A stretch of 58,178 nt of DNA, from NCBI GenBank assembly GCA_023664735.1, contig JAMPFB010000009.1:1-58178 (forward strand), written 5' to 3'. This document shows, one piece after another, positions 48,034 through 56,401 of this stretch. The notes under the pieces were generated by a model. It was not told the DNA's origin and made no database searches. It saw nothing but the letters and a program-made list of their open reading frames with translations. The DNA comes from Robinsoniella sp. (GTDB lineage Bacteria; Bacillota; Clostridia; Lachnospirales; Lachnospiraceae). The stretch's first letter is position 1. Each line of letters begins with the position of its first letter. A program made the translations under genes and the position numbers.

Positions 48034-49815
48034 TTACTTTTCCTCCTTGTTCTCTACATTTTTCTTTTCAAATTTTTTCTGTAATTGATGATAGTAGCCT
48101 ACAATAAATGTCCCTTGCTCCTCTAAAGATAATTGTTTGGGAAATTCCTCCTGAAAGCTTCCCAAGAGCTTTTCCATCCGCTCATTCAAAAAAACATACT
48201 TTCCTGTTTTCTCTCTTTTTAAAATGCGCATATGGCTGTTGGATAATTTAAGTAATATCGGAAATACAACAGCAGGTGTTGCACATGCAGAATTAAAATA
48301 CTTATCTTTAATGGTAGTATTTAAATCCTTTTTATCATACGCTTCACTTTGAATTTCTTCCAAAGTTTCAAACAATCTCCCTAAATTATAGGGCACATTT
48401 TCTGACTGCTCATTTAATCCCATAAAATTTACTGCCTCCTTCATTTCTGGTATATTTTTCATTATATATGCCTTTATCATTGCCGCACGATTTCTATTGA
48501 TTTCTTTATCCGCACGAATCCGTATCATTATATTTGTAAATACAGCCTTGGGATATAATGTATCGCTCAATATGGCATTCATAAATCCCCCAGTCAATAT
48601 CGGCTGTATTTCCTTCTTTGAAGATTTTTTATTGACTGTTTCAAATAATATACTTCTTGCTGACGGATATTTTTTCTTTAAAAAAGCCGGCATTTGAATT
48701 TCAAGCCTTTTATAATGAGATTCTATATTTTTTATCATATTGCCAAAAGTTCCGGCATAGAAGAAACGTACAGACAGCCTTGCTGCATTTGGCGAAAGCC
48801 CCAATATATAAAATTTCGTATCGGGCTTCATATCGCTCTCCCTATATCTGCATGGATTACCCTTAGCGATTGACTGCATAACATCTATTAGCTTATCTTC
48901 ATCTGATTCTTCAGCTTCTCCCAACAGTTCCTGAAAGAAATCCGGATATTCCTCCTCCCCTGTATCTGCCCAATATACCATTGTAGTATCTCCAATATTT
49001 TGGTGAAATTCTTTCTTCTCAAGGAGATAATTAAGAGCCTTTCCATAAGCAGCAGCCGCATATTCGGAAACCGGTGCGTTTGCTCCCTGACTTTTTCCAT
49101 AAGATTCAAATGCAGGCGCATTGTAGGATACCAATGCAGCTCCGCTGGATTGTGCGCCTCGCACACCCTTTATCAACGGATGCAGTCGTGCAACCGGAGC
49201 AACTTGTCCAGTTACAAGACATCTTTTTTTCTCCCCCTCCTGATTTTCTTGACAATATTGGTTCCATGCTTCTATGATTTTTTCATTTTTTTGCAACTCG
49301 TCTGTGGTCTCATAAGAACGAAATACCAGATTTGCAGCCGCTAATAAATCTTCTATAGAAATACCTATTTTATCCCTATATTGAGCAAAGTCCCATTTTT
49401 GAAAGAATAGACATATACTTTTTGCTTCTTTAGAATCTATGGTTCCAAGCAATTTTTGATGATATTCGGAAGCTGCCTGAAAATATTCCTGCGCTTTCCT
49501 CCTGTTCTTCTCCGTTTCATCTTCTGTTCCGGAATCCACCCATGCCCCCAGCAAATACCTTGCATTATCACACATAAAATTAGGGGAAATCTTACTGGAT
49601 CTTCCTTTTTGCAACGGAACTTTCCTGCTGACGGAAACTAAGACCTGCTTTTTTCCCCTTGTCTCTTGAACCATAAGAGATTGAATCCCCTTAAAGTTTC
49701 CTTCTCCATCAATGGTAATTGCATAAGATACTTTTGCAGTGCTCCACCCGCCTCTGCCAACCTTATTTTCTCTTGCCAATTGTTCATAATATTCTGCCAG
49801 TGCCTGTAAAATCAT
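48034..49815 (-). CDS. cas8c: Cas8c (Csd1) large subunit
   Basis: The 593-residue protein matches Csd1: ILQALAEYYEQLARENKVGR at the start, CLVTGQVAPVARLHPLIKGV, GAQSSGAALVSYNAPAFESY, and a helical C-terminal half. Cas8c recognises the PAM (TTC in known I-C systems) and, through an internal start, often also supplies the small subunit Cas11c. I could not fix that internal start here. The gene overlaps cas5 by four bases (ATGA). Confidence 0.95.
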   Translation of the reverse strand: MILQALAEYYEQLARENKVGRGGWSTAKVSYAITIDGEGNFKGIQSLMVQETRGKKQVLVSVSRKVPLQKGRSSKISPNFMCDNARYLLGAWVDSGTEDETEKNRRKAQEYFQAASEYHQKLLGTIDSKEAKSICLFFQKWDFAQYRDKIGISIEDLLAAANLVFRSYETTDELQKNEKIIEAWNQYCQENQEGEKKRCLVTGQVAPVARLHPLIKGVRGAQSSGAALVSYNAPAFESYGKSQGANAPVSEYAAAAYGKALNYLLEKKEFHQNIGDTTMVYWADTGEEEYPDFFQELLGEAEESDEDKLIDVMQSIAKGNPCRYRESDMKPDTKFYILGLSPNAARLSVRFFYAGTFGNMIKNIESHYKRLEIQMPAFLKKKYPSARSILFETVNKKSSKKEIQPILTGGFMNAILSDTLYPKAVFTNIMIRIRADKEINRNRAAMIKAYIMKNIPEMKEAVNFMGLNEQSENVPYNLGRLFETLEEIQSEAYDKKDLNTTIKDKYFNSACATPAVVFPILLKLSNSHMRILKREKTGKYVFLNERMEKLLGSFQEEFPKQLSLEEQGTFIVGYYHQLQKKFEKKNVENKEEK

Positions 49816-50465
49816 CTCAACACCTCACAATCCGTAAGATTCAATACCCCGTCCTTTAATATTGCGTGAAAAAACATAGGCTCAATACTTTCTTTTTGAT
49901 AATTTAAGTCAAATAACATGTATCCCAAGTCTTTTTCACCTGTTAATGCGGTTTTTACTTCTTTTTCTTCATAAAGAGCAAACTTTGCGGGAAATTCTCT
50001 TACTCCCAGATAAGGGGTATGAAAGCATTGCCCCTTTTTCAGTCTGCGCTTCATGATATCCTGAAACTTTCCCGGATTATCCGTTTCATTTGCTTTGTCG
50101 GTCATTTCAAAGTGAGCTTCTATTATATAGCGAACATCCTGCAAAACAAGCGCTGCCCTTTGCTGTATATCATCTGTAGAACAAAGATACAGATCCTTTT
50201 TGCTTCCTTGCATAACACTTTTGACTGATTTGGCATTCACTTTTGACTTTACTTCATTTCTTCTGATATTGGTCATTTTTATAGGATTGCAGACATAAAT
50301 TCTATCTATAATCCAACAAAGCCCTGGGTGGAAATATATGGCATCCAAAATGCCTCTTGCCGCCGATGGTGTCATTACCTCGTAACTCACTCGTTCTATC
50401 TTTAATTCCGGGCGATTAAATGCAGCATAGTCCCCCCATACTTCAACTTTAATTGCCATTCCCAT
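49812..50465 (-). CDS. cas5c: Cas5c (Cas5d) crRNA-processing nuclease
   Basis: The 217-residue protein starts MGMAIKVEVWGDYAAFNRPE and continues KIERVSYEVMTPSAARGILD, AIYFHPGLCWIIDRIYVCNP, then EVKSKVNAKSVKS, the type I-C Cas5 signature. In I-C systems, which lack Cas6, Cas5 cuts the repeat to leave an 11-nt 5' handle and stays bound to it. AAAGGAG sits near two possible ATGs (50465 and 50459). It is the first gene of the cas5-cas2 operon, with its own promoter at 50483-50511. Confidence 0.95.
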   Translation of the reverse strand: MGMAIKVEVWGDYAAFNRPELKIERVSYEVMTPSAARGILDAIYFHPGLCWIIDRIYVCNPIKMTNIRRNEVKSKVNAKSVKSVMQGSKKDLYLCSTDDIQQRAALVLQDVRYIIEAHFEMTDKANETDNPGKFQDIMKRRLKKGQCFHTPYLGVREFPAKFALYEEKEVKTALTGEKDLGYMLFDLNYQKESIEPMFFHAILKDGVLNLTDCEVLR

Positions 50466-50482
50466 CTCTCCTTTCTGATGTT

Positions 50483-50511
50483 ATAATAATACATTATTTT
50501 TCTCTTGTCAA
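50483..50511 (-). promoter_or_regulatory. Promoter of the cas5-cas8-cas7-cas4-cas1-cas2 operon
   Basis: On the minus strand TTGACA (50506-50511) and TATTAT (50483-50488) are 17 bp apart, an almost ideal sigma-A promoter just upstream of the cas5 ribosome binding site. A PAM-flanked match to the pseudo-spacer begins three bases upstream of the -35. Confidence 0.85.
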
Positions 50512-50513
50512 TG

Positions 50514-50550
50514 TTCAGTTTTTAAATACGTAATATTATTTTTTTCTACC
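50514..50550 (+). promoter_or_regulatory. Predicted Cascade operator: TTC PAM plus partial protospacer
   Basis: TTC at 50514-50516 is followed by AGTTTTTAAATACGTA (50517-50532). This matches the first 16 nt of the pseudo-spacer at 50635-50650 except at position 12. Bound Cascade would cover the region immediately upstream of the cas5 promoter -35 and would also adjoin the guide RNA's own promoter. Confidence 0.7.
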
Positions 50551-50572
50551 TCTTTTCTATTACTTTTTCTTA

Positions 50573-50581
50573 TGATATAAT
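50573..50581 (+). promoter_or_regulatory. Extended -10 promoter of the crRNA-like RNA
   Basis: TGATATAAT (TGn-TATAAT) is a perfect extended -10 on the plus strand, with only a weak -35 (TTTTCT at 50553-50558). Transcription would begin near 50588. Confidence 0.65.
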
Positions 50582-50587
50582 CCACTT

Positions 50588-50701
50588 GTCAATAGCCCTT
50601 TACAAATACGCAAGGTGTTGTTGTGGATTGAAATAGTTTTTAAATTCGTAGTGCAAATGGTTTTTAAAAATCCAAGACCATTTGTACTACACCCATTTTT
50701 T
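50588..50701 (+). ncRNA. crRNA-like guide RNA gene (CreR/CreA-type candidate)
   Basis: A short leader is followed by GTGGATTGAAAT (50623-50634), identical to the last 12 bases of the CRISPR repeat, which includes the 11-nt handle kept on type I-C crRNAs. Next comes a pseudo-spacer starting at 50635 (AGTTTTTAAATTCGTAGTGC) and a terminator hairpin. The repeat's 5' half and stem are absent, so this is not an array. The pseudo-spacer seed matches the cas5 promoter region beside a TTC PAM. It is transcribed toward, and ends at, the 3' end of cas3. Family knowledge: CreA and CreR RNAs use degenerate repeats and partial pairing to make Cascade a repressor. Direct evidence of expression is lacking. 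Confidence 0.72.
50648..50701 (+). terminator. Rho-independent terminator of the crRNA-like RNA
   Basis: GTAGTGCAAATGGT (50648-50661) pairs with ACCATTTGTACTAC (50677-50690) with one G-U, followed by ACCCATTTTTT. It overlaps pseudo-spacer positions 14 onward and could stand in for the 3' hairpin of a normal crRNA. Confidence 0.8.
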
Positions 50702-52858
50702 CTAAACCATTAAAGCCAAATCATCATTACATACCAGCCCCATATCTTCGTGATAAAGCATAAGGCTCTGCAATACTGCAACTCCTTCAATCACTTCATA
50801 TATGTGTCCATCATTTATAAGCCTTTCATAATCATATTCATACAAATTGACAGAATACATTCCTAATTTCCTTAATATATTTTTAAATCCATATCCTTCT
50901 GTTACAGCTTTTTCCAATTCTCCTGTCAACTGCCTCGCTTCCTCTTCTATGGGAATAATTAACATTTTTGTATGATTATCTATCAAGTGGAATATTTCAC
51001 TTACCTTTTTAAATGGCATTTTAATCCCTTCCATTCCGCTTTCAAATGCCTGAATAATATGAAATTGATCCAATGTTTCTTCATCAAGTCCTTGTAACGC
51101 TTGAAAATAGTATTGTATTGCTTCTAACGTATCAAAACTATTAAACTTTGCTACAGTCTCATTTGTCATTTCAATGTTTTTTTCTATTAGCCGTAAGTTT
51201 TCCCCTTGCAGGTCAAATACCCCTACCTGACTTTCTTCCGCCCTCCGCTTCCCTTCACGGTTACATCTGCCTGCTGCCTGTACAATAGAATCAATCCCGG
51301 CTTTTTCCCGAAATACCGACGGAAAATCAATATCAACTCCGGCTTCAATTAAAGATGTGGATATGACTCTTACAATCTGTTCATCCCTTTCATTTAAATT
51401 ATCCAGTTTTCGTTTTATTTCTTTTATTACCTTATTCCTGTGAAACGGGGTCATATTGGTGGATAAATGATAACTCCCCTCTTTAGGCAGCCCCTGAAAT
51501 ATTTCCTGAGCTGTTTTCTTTTTGTTCACAATCGTAAGAATTTTTCTTTCCTTATTTACTTTTTCAATCAACCCCTCCATAGTATAAGTTCCCATTGCAC
51601 TGATTTGATTTCTTTTTAATGCTGCAAAATACTTAGAATGCTCCTCACATATTTCCTGAATCTTTAATGGCTCAAACCATTTATTCAATGCCGGCTGTGT
51701 TGCAGTACATAAGACTGCAGTTGCATGATAATTGGCTACCAATTCCTGTATTGCTCTCACACAAGGCTTTAAGTAATTTAAGGGCAGCATTTGCGCTTCA
51801 TCAAATATAATGATACTATTGGAAATATTATGTAATTTTCTGCATTTGGACACTCTGTTTGCAAACAGGGAATCAAAAAATTGTACATTTGTCGTCACAA
51901 TCAAGGGGGCATCCCAGTTTTCTATTGACAGCTTATGACGTTCAAAGAAGTCATCCTCTTCCTTCTTTTCGCATAAGGAATTGGAATGGTGCTCCACTAC
52001 ATTTTTTTCTCCAAGAACCTTCCGAAATACTTCTGCATTTTGCTCTATTATGCTGCTATATGGTATTACATAGATAATCCGCTCTAGTCCCTTTTCTTTG
52101 GCATGGGTCAGGGCAAATGCCAGAGATGATATTGTTTTCCCTCCTCCTGTTGGCACCGTTAAAGAATACAGCCCCCTTTCTCCTTTTCCTTTCTCCAGAC
52201 ACTCCTTCAAAATATTTGTGCGTATGATGTTTATTTCTTCTTTTTTATCATTTTCAGCCATCCAAGGAGCAATATGCTTTGTTAATCGTTCATACAAGCA
52301 ATCAATGGAATCATATCCGCCTCTTTCCACATTACCATCCAGCATGAATTTCTCTGTCTGAATAAAATCAGCATCTACTAATGCAGAATACAGCATACGG
52401 ATCAAAAATGATTTTGCGAAATTATTCATTTGCGGTTCCTTTACCGCTTCCAAAGAGATTTCATTTACATAACTACTGTAGTCTTCAATGCGATCCCCTC
52501 CCTTCAACCGTCTAATCAGACAACTTTCTTCATTATCCTTTCCGTTTGGAATACCTGCATGGTGCCCTGCAACCACAAAAGCTGCCATAGACATTTTCCT
52601 TTTTTGCATCTCAATTGCGCCAGCCGTAGAATGATCCACCCGCATTTCTGGTTTTCCATTTATTTTTTCTTGAAAAGCCGCAGAATACTTCCCAATATCA
52701 TGAGCCAATCCTATCATATATGCATAATCTGCCATACTCATTTCTGGGCTTCCAAAATGCAATGCAAATTGATGTGCTAACTCTGCAACATCCTTTAAGT
52801 GTTTTTCTATTGTTTCTTCCTTATCATCAATACGATGTGCAATCTTTTTACTTTTCAT
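50702..52858 (-). CDS. cas3: CRISPR-associated helicase/nuclease Cas3
   Basis: The 718-residue protein has an N-terminal HD nuclease domain (His20, AHDIGKYS at 52-59, DHSTAGA, GHHAGIP). The SF2 helicase follows, with VPTGGGKT (Walker A, 236-242), DEAQ (353-356), LCTATQPAL and QAAGRCNREG, and a C-terminal domain. It is recruited by target-bound Cascade to unwind and degrade DNA. The ATG at 52858 follows AAGGGG; a TTG start 16 codons earlier is weaker. It is separated from cas5 by a 236-bp gap carrying the guide RNA gene, so cas3 and cas5-cas2 can be controlled independently. Confidence 0.96.
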   Translation of the reverse strand: MKSKKIAHRIDDKEETIEKHLKDVAELAHQFALHFGSPEMSMADYAYMIGLAHDIGKYSAAFQEKINGKPEMRVDHSTAGAIEMQKRKMSMAAFVVAGHHAGIPNGKDNEESCLIRRLKGGDRIEDYSSYVNEISLEAVKEPQMNNFAKSFLIRMLYSALVDADFIQTEKFMLDGNVERGGYDSIDCLYERLTKHIAPWMAENDKKEEINIIRTNILKECLEKGKGERGLYSLTVPTGGGKTISSLAFALTHAKEKGLERIIYVIPYSSIIEQNAEVFRKVLGEKNVVEHHSNSLCEKKEEDDFFERHKLSIENWDAPLIVTTNVQFFDSLFANRVSKCRKLHNISNSIIIFDEAQMLPLNYLKPCVRAIQELVANYHATAVLCTATQPALNKWFEPLKIQEICEEHSKYFAALKRNQISAMGTYTMEGLIEKVNKERKILTIVNKKKTAQEIFQGLPKEGSYHLSTNMTPFHRNKVIKEIKRKLDNLNERDEQIVRVISTSLIEAGVDIDFPSVFREKAGIDSIVQAAGRCNREGKRRAEESQVGVFDLQGENLRLIEKNIEMTNETVAKFNSFDTLEAIQYYFQALQGLDEETLDQFHIIQAFESGMEGIKMPFKKVSEIFHLIDNHTKMLIIPIEEEARQLTGELEKAVTEGYGFKNILRKLGMYSVNLYEYDYERLINDGHIYEVIEGVAVLQSLMLYHEDMGLVCNDDLALMV

Positions 52859-53258
52859 TCCCTTATCCCTGCCTTCTGCCAAATACTGTATTTTAAGTAT
52901 TGGCAAATAACATTTCTGTTCCCTTTCTCTAAGTAAAAATATACGTAATTGAATTAGTTATTTATTCCAAAATCAAATGATATTTTATTCTATCATAACC
53001 ATTGTACAAAAAACAGTACTAATCATAAAAAAAATTAAAAAATTTAATTATTTTGTCAAATATTGCTTTCACTAATTTCCTCGTATTATACTTTAAAACA
53101 AAAAAGTACCATTCACAAACAATTTGTAAATGATACTTTTCATAAACATTTCGTACATATTTCTTTGTATATGCCCCATTATTACTCCACGCAGACTCCG
53201 AAGCATATCTGATGACAGAATCCTTTCGCAAATTAAACGGTTTTGACAAACGCCTCTT
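52859..53258. other. AT-rich region upstream of cas3
   Basis: The gap holds the cas3 promoter, which I cannot place with confidence. It also has an imperfect dyad (GCCAAATAC ... GTATTGGC, about 52878-52907) next to the start, and the nonamer ATACGTAAT (52941-52949), also present at the cas5 operator. No gene is supported. Confidence 0.4.
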
Positions 53259-53280
53259 AAATGCAAAAGCAATTGCATTT
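53259..53280 (-). terminator. Hairpin after the ArsC-like gene
   Basis: AAATGCAA and TTGCATTT flank a 6-nt centre just downstream of the ArsC-like stop; a modest terminator. Confidence 0.45.
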
Positions 53281-53292
53281 ACTTTCTAAACC

Positions 53293-53643
53293 TCATTCCA
53301 CCTTCTCCTCCCACTCTCTTTCCTTAAATCCAACCAAAACCATCTCATTCCCTACCAGAATCGGTCTTTTCACCAGCATCCCATTCGAAGCCAAAATCTG
53401 AAGCTGCTCCTCTTCCGACATCTTGGGAAGCTTGTCCTTCAGTCCCATCTCCTTATACAAAACCCCGCTTGTATTAAAAAATTTCTTTAATGGCAGCCCG
53501 CTCTTTTTATGCCATTCCTCTAACTCAGAAGCATTGGGATTCTGCATTTTGATATCTCTGTCCTCATATGAAATTCCTTTTTCATTCAACCATTTCTTTG
53601 CCTTTTGACAGGTGCTGCATTTTGGGTATTCTACAAATAACAT
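53293..53643 (-). CDS. ArsC/Spx-family protein
   Basis: The 116-residue thioredoxin-fold protein begins MLFVEYPKCSTCQKAKKWLN with a CxxC motif (C9, C12). It continues LPLKKFFNTSGVLYKEMGLK and MLVKRPILVGNEMVLVGFKE, the ArsC/Spx family layout. Members are arsenate reductases or RNA-polymerase-binding stress regulators. The redox CxxC and absence of neighbouring arsenic genes leave both open. GGGAGG lies upstream. It is likely monocistronic. Confidence 0.8.
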   Translation of the reverse strand: MLFVEYPKCSTCQKAKKWLNEKGISYEDRDIKMQNPNASELEEWHKKSGLPLKKFFNTSGVLYKEMGLKDKLPKMSEEEQLQILASNGMLVKRPILVGNEMVLVGFKEREWEEKVE

Positions 53644-54222
53644 GTTTATTTCCTCCCTACTATCTCAAATCGTTCCTTATTTGTATACAATTTTACACAA
53701 TATTTTCTATAAATAATTTTTCTGATTTCTTTTGATGCCACTCTCCATCTAAGCAATTCTTTCTCGCTGCTTTCCCTTTTTCTGCTGCTGATAACATTTC
53801 ATTAGCTCTCGTCAAACGATATCCTGCTAATTCCTTTAAGCTGCCGATCCGTATAAAATAATCATAGATATATTTTTTTGAAAATATCTGTTAATCCCTT
53901 CACTAATTCTTCTCTCATATCACTAGATAACATCCTTTTTACCTCCCAATATCTTGGTATGATACATTTCTGATTACATTATATCCTTAACCTTTCTACT
54001 TAACAATCAAATATTGCAAAAAGAAATTGAGAATTTCCACAACAATCTCCCCAGATTCTGACAAAACAAAAAATTGAACATCTTATACTATTTTATAAAA
54101 ATTTTTTATTGCACTTATTCTTTTTACGTGACACAATAAACACATAAGAATTTGAGCCATTTTCCATTATGGTTCTAATTAACTTTTTTTATTTTATTTA
54201 TCATACAAAGGAGCCCATTATT
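53644..54222. other. Intergenic region with toxin-antitoxin debris
   Basis: Apart from the HEPN-MNT relic noted separately, this AT-rich stretch holds only the likely promoter of the next plus-strand gene. Confidence 0.4.
53725..53934 (-). pseudogene. HEPN-MNT toxin-antitoxin relic
   Basis: A 23-residue frame MLSSDMREELVKGLTDIFKK (start 53934, GGAGG-like site upstream) resembles the start of minimal nucleotidyltransferase antitoxins. It stops, and a second frame (about 53839-53725) reads LKELAGYRLTRANEMLSAAE followed by KGKAARKN, the start of a HEPN toxin. Both are fragments. The pair appears to have been lost by deletion. Confidence 0.45.
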
Positions 54223-54756
54223 ATGCAGTTATATCAATTTGAAAAAATCTATAGCGAAATGGAAAAGGACTTTGGAAAAATAAAATCTGGTGATGAAAAT
54301 GCCCACAGCATAATGCTCTTTCCATTAGAAGGAAATGCCTTAAAAATATACAAAAGCTATCCATCATCCAACAGTCGAAGACTACGTGAAGCTATTGCTC
54401 TGGTTCTGTTTCGCCTTAAAGAAAACTATACCGGAATCAACTATGATACCAGTAAATTTCGCAATGAAGACAACTGTAGATTGGAAACAGCCCTGCTAAT
54501 GGCTTTTGATCCTTTAACCAATCCAGAGGTAAAAGAGGCAATTTCGGCAGATTCTGATTTTGATATTTCCGACCTTTCGCAGTTGCGCAACTATTACAAG
54601 GAACCTATCATTTGCCTGCTCAGAATAAAAGAATCCATTGACACATGGGAGAAACGCAACGGGGCAAATGGATATTTTGATTTTATAGAACAATATATGG
54701 GACAACAGATAAACGGGGATGAGATGCTTTTCTCAATATTGAAGCCTTTTTCATAA
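54223..54756 (+). CDS. Unknown 177-residue protein
   Basis: The protein starts MQLYQFEKIYSEMEKDFGKI with AAAGGAG upstream. It is soluble and largely helical (SNSRRLREAIALVLFRLKEN, PEVKEAISADSDFDISDLSQ, LLRIKESIDTWEKRNGANGY). No family is recognised. The gene is single, ends in a bidirectional terminator shared with the convergent lipoprotein gene, and shows no sign of damage. Confidence 0.5.
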   Translation: MQLYQFEKIYSEMEKDFGKIKSGDENAHSIMLFPLEGNALKIYKSYPSSNSRRLREAIALVLFRLKENYTGINYDTSKFRNEDNCRLETALLMAFDPLTNPEVKEAISADSDFDISDLSQLRNYYKEPIICLLRIKESIDTWEKRNGANGYFDFIEQYMGQQINGDEMLFSILKPFS

Positions 54757-54798
54757 AAATAAGGTGCTTCCAATTAGTTTGGCAAGCACCTTATTTTT
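54755..54798. terminator. Bidirectional terminator
   Basis: AAAAATAAGGTGCTT and AAGCACCTTATTTTT pair perfectly over 15 bp with a 14-nt loop. The hairpin lies at the shared end of two convergent genes. Confidence 0.85.
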
Positions 54799-55543
54799 AG
54801 TTATAAGACTTTTCTAGTAATTTCTCAAATTTAAATTCCGTAACAGAAAGCTCATCACTCTCTTCTACTTCCTCCCATGCGGCATTATATGCTTCCTCAT
54901 CAAACACTCCCTCTTCATCAAAAAAGTCACTTCCATTAGGTACAACGGATGACTTACCGGAATTTATGCTATACAAATAACTGCCTTGGCGGCTTAAAAT
55001 ACGTCCACCAGTGGAACTGTCTAAAAATTCAGTTTTTTCATCCTCCTCAAAGGAAATGCCAAGTTCTTCCAAGTGGGCTAAAAACTCTGACGGTTCTGTT
55101 TGAAAAACATCTTTTCCATTTACGGTAATACTGATTTCATCCAAATTGCCAAGCCCCTCTGATATTGTCATTTGGTATATCTTGCAATTTTCCAGCGGCT
55201 GGCTGGCAAGAGAATCATTGTAAACATATACAATCATGCAAGAAGGTACTGCTTTCTTCCCATCACTTGTTGGAACACCAATATGCCAGCTTTCCAAACT
55301 GTAAGTATTTCCTTTCATTTCTTCACAGGAAGCCAAATCAACAATAGTGCCATTCGTTTCACACAACACAAGACCATTGTCATAAATTTTTTGTATTTTT
55401 TCATCCATCGGCACCTTGCAGCCGGAAATCTCAATATCAAGCAGAATGCCCCTTATGGAACTGCATCCCTGCAGCAGTATGCTGCTAAAAAGCAATGCGC
55501 AAAGGGAAATGATAATTGGTTTTTTTCTTTTTATCTGATTCAT
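54797..55543 (-). CDS. Lipoprotein of unknown function
   Basis: The 248-residue protein has a lipoprotein signal (KRKKPIIISLCALLFSSILL, lipobox QGCSS with Cys27) and a mature domain of mixed alpha/beta, with GLVLCETNGTIVDLASCEEM, SCMIVYVYNDSLASQPLENC, and an acidic C-terminal helix. AAAGGAG precedes the ATG. The function is not recognised; it would sit on the outer face of the membrane. It lies downstream of the AIM24-family gene on the same strand, separated by 118 bp. Confidence 0.6.
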   Translation of the reverse strand: MNQIKRKKPIIISLCALLFSSILLQGCSSIRGILLDIEISGCKVPMDEKIQKIYDNGLVLCETNGTIVDLASCEEMKGNTYSLESWHIGVPTSDGKKAVPSCMIVYVYNDSLASQPLENCKIYQMTISEGLGNLDEISITVNGKDVFQTEPSEFLAHLEELGISFEEDEKTEFLDSSTGGRILSRQGSYLYSINSGKSSVVPNGSDFFDEEGVFDEEAYNAAWEEVEESDELSVTEFKFEKLLEKSYN

Positions 55544-55660
55544 TTTAATTCTCCTTTATGTAGTTGTATTTTAAACATAAACCGCCAGAAGTACGCTTCA
55601 TTTAAAGCTACCCCAAATATTTCGTACTTTTTATACCATACTTTTTATTTCTTACTTCCT

Positions 55661-56341
55661 CTATTTAGACGGAACCATCCGGATAATCCTGCCTGCAAAC
55701 TCGTTAAAGTTCTGCGTCTGCAAAATGACCTTTCCCGGTCCTACCAGTCTGGTAAGAAATAATCCTTCCCCGCCAAGGAAAATATTTTTAAGTCCTTTTA
55801 CTGTTTCAATCTCATAAGAAACCGTCTTTTCAAAAGCAACCACGTTTCCAGTATCTACCTTCAACACTTCTCCCGGCGCCAAATCCTTTATAATCTTATT
55901 GCCGTCAATTTCTAAAAATACCATGCCGTTTCCGGAAATATCCTGTAAGATAAATCCCTCCCCGCCAAATAGTCCGGCTGAAAATTTTTTTGTAAATGTA
56001 ACAGAAAGATTAACACCTTCCTGCGCACAGAGAAATGCCCCCTTCTGACAAATCAGGCCTCCGTTCGGCCCGATATTTACAGGCATGACCTCTCCTGCTA
56101 CAGTAGATGCAAAAGCAATGGTACTTCCTGCCCTTTCCGCCTTATAAGTAGCCATAAACAGGGATTCTCCCGCAAACATCCTTCCAATGCTTTTGCCGAT
56201 TCCACCCCTCATATTGGAATCCATGGAAATCCCTTCCGTCATCCATGCCATGCCTCCTGACTGCGTGTACATAGACTCTCCCGGCGCATCAAAAGTAACC
56301 TCCACTGCCGGCATCGTATCGCCTAAAATTTTATACTGCAT
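55661..56341 (-). CDS. AIM24 / TIGR00266 family protein
   Basis: The 226-residue protein is glycine-rich beta throughout (MPAVEVTFDAPGESMYTQSG, GMAWMTEGISMDSNMRGGIG, LFGGEGFILQDISGNGMVFL, GLKNIFLGGEGLFLTRLVGP), the double-stranded beta-helix fold of the AIM24 family. The yeast member is mitochondrial; bacterial functions are not established, though a role near membranes is often suggested. It is full length and intact. A truncated MITE lies about 60 bp upstream. Confidence 0.85.
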   Translation of the reverse strand: MQYKILGDTMPAVEVTFDAPGESMYTQSGGMAWMTEGISMDSNMRGGIGKSIGRMFAGESLFMATYKAERAGSTIAFASTVAGEVMPVNIGPNGGLICQKGAFLCAQEGVNLSVTFTKKFSAGLFGGEGFILQDISGNGMVFLEIDGNKIIKDLAPGEVLKVDTGNVVAFEKTVSYEIETVKGLKNIFLGGEGLFLTRLVGPGKVILQTQNFNEFAGRIIRMVPSK

Positions 56342-56401
56342 ATAATTGCCCCCTAACTTTATTTTATTGTTTCTATTCTAGCAAAAAAATGGAAAACAGG
56401 C

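Noticed and set aside
52921-53040. Second seed match for the crRNA-like guide in the cas3 promoter
   Set aside because: Only the ATACGTAAT core is shared; the seed positions 1-11 do not match beside any TTC.
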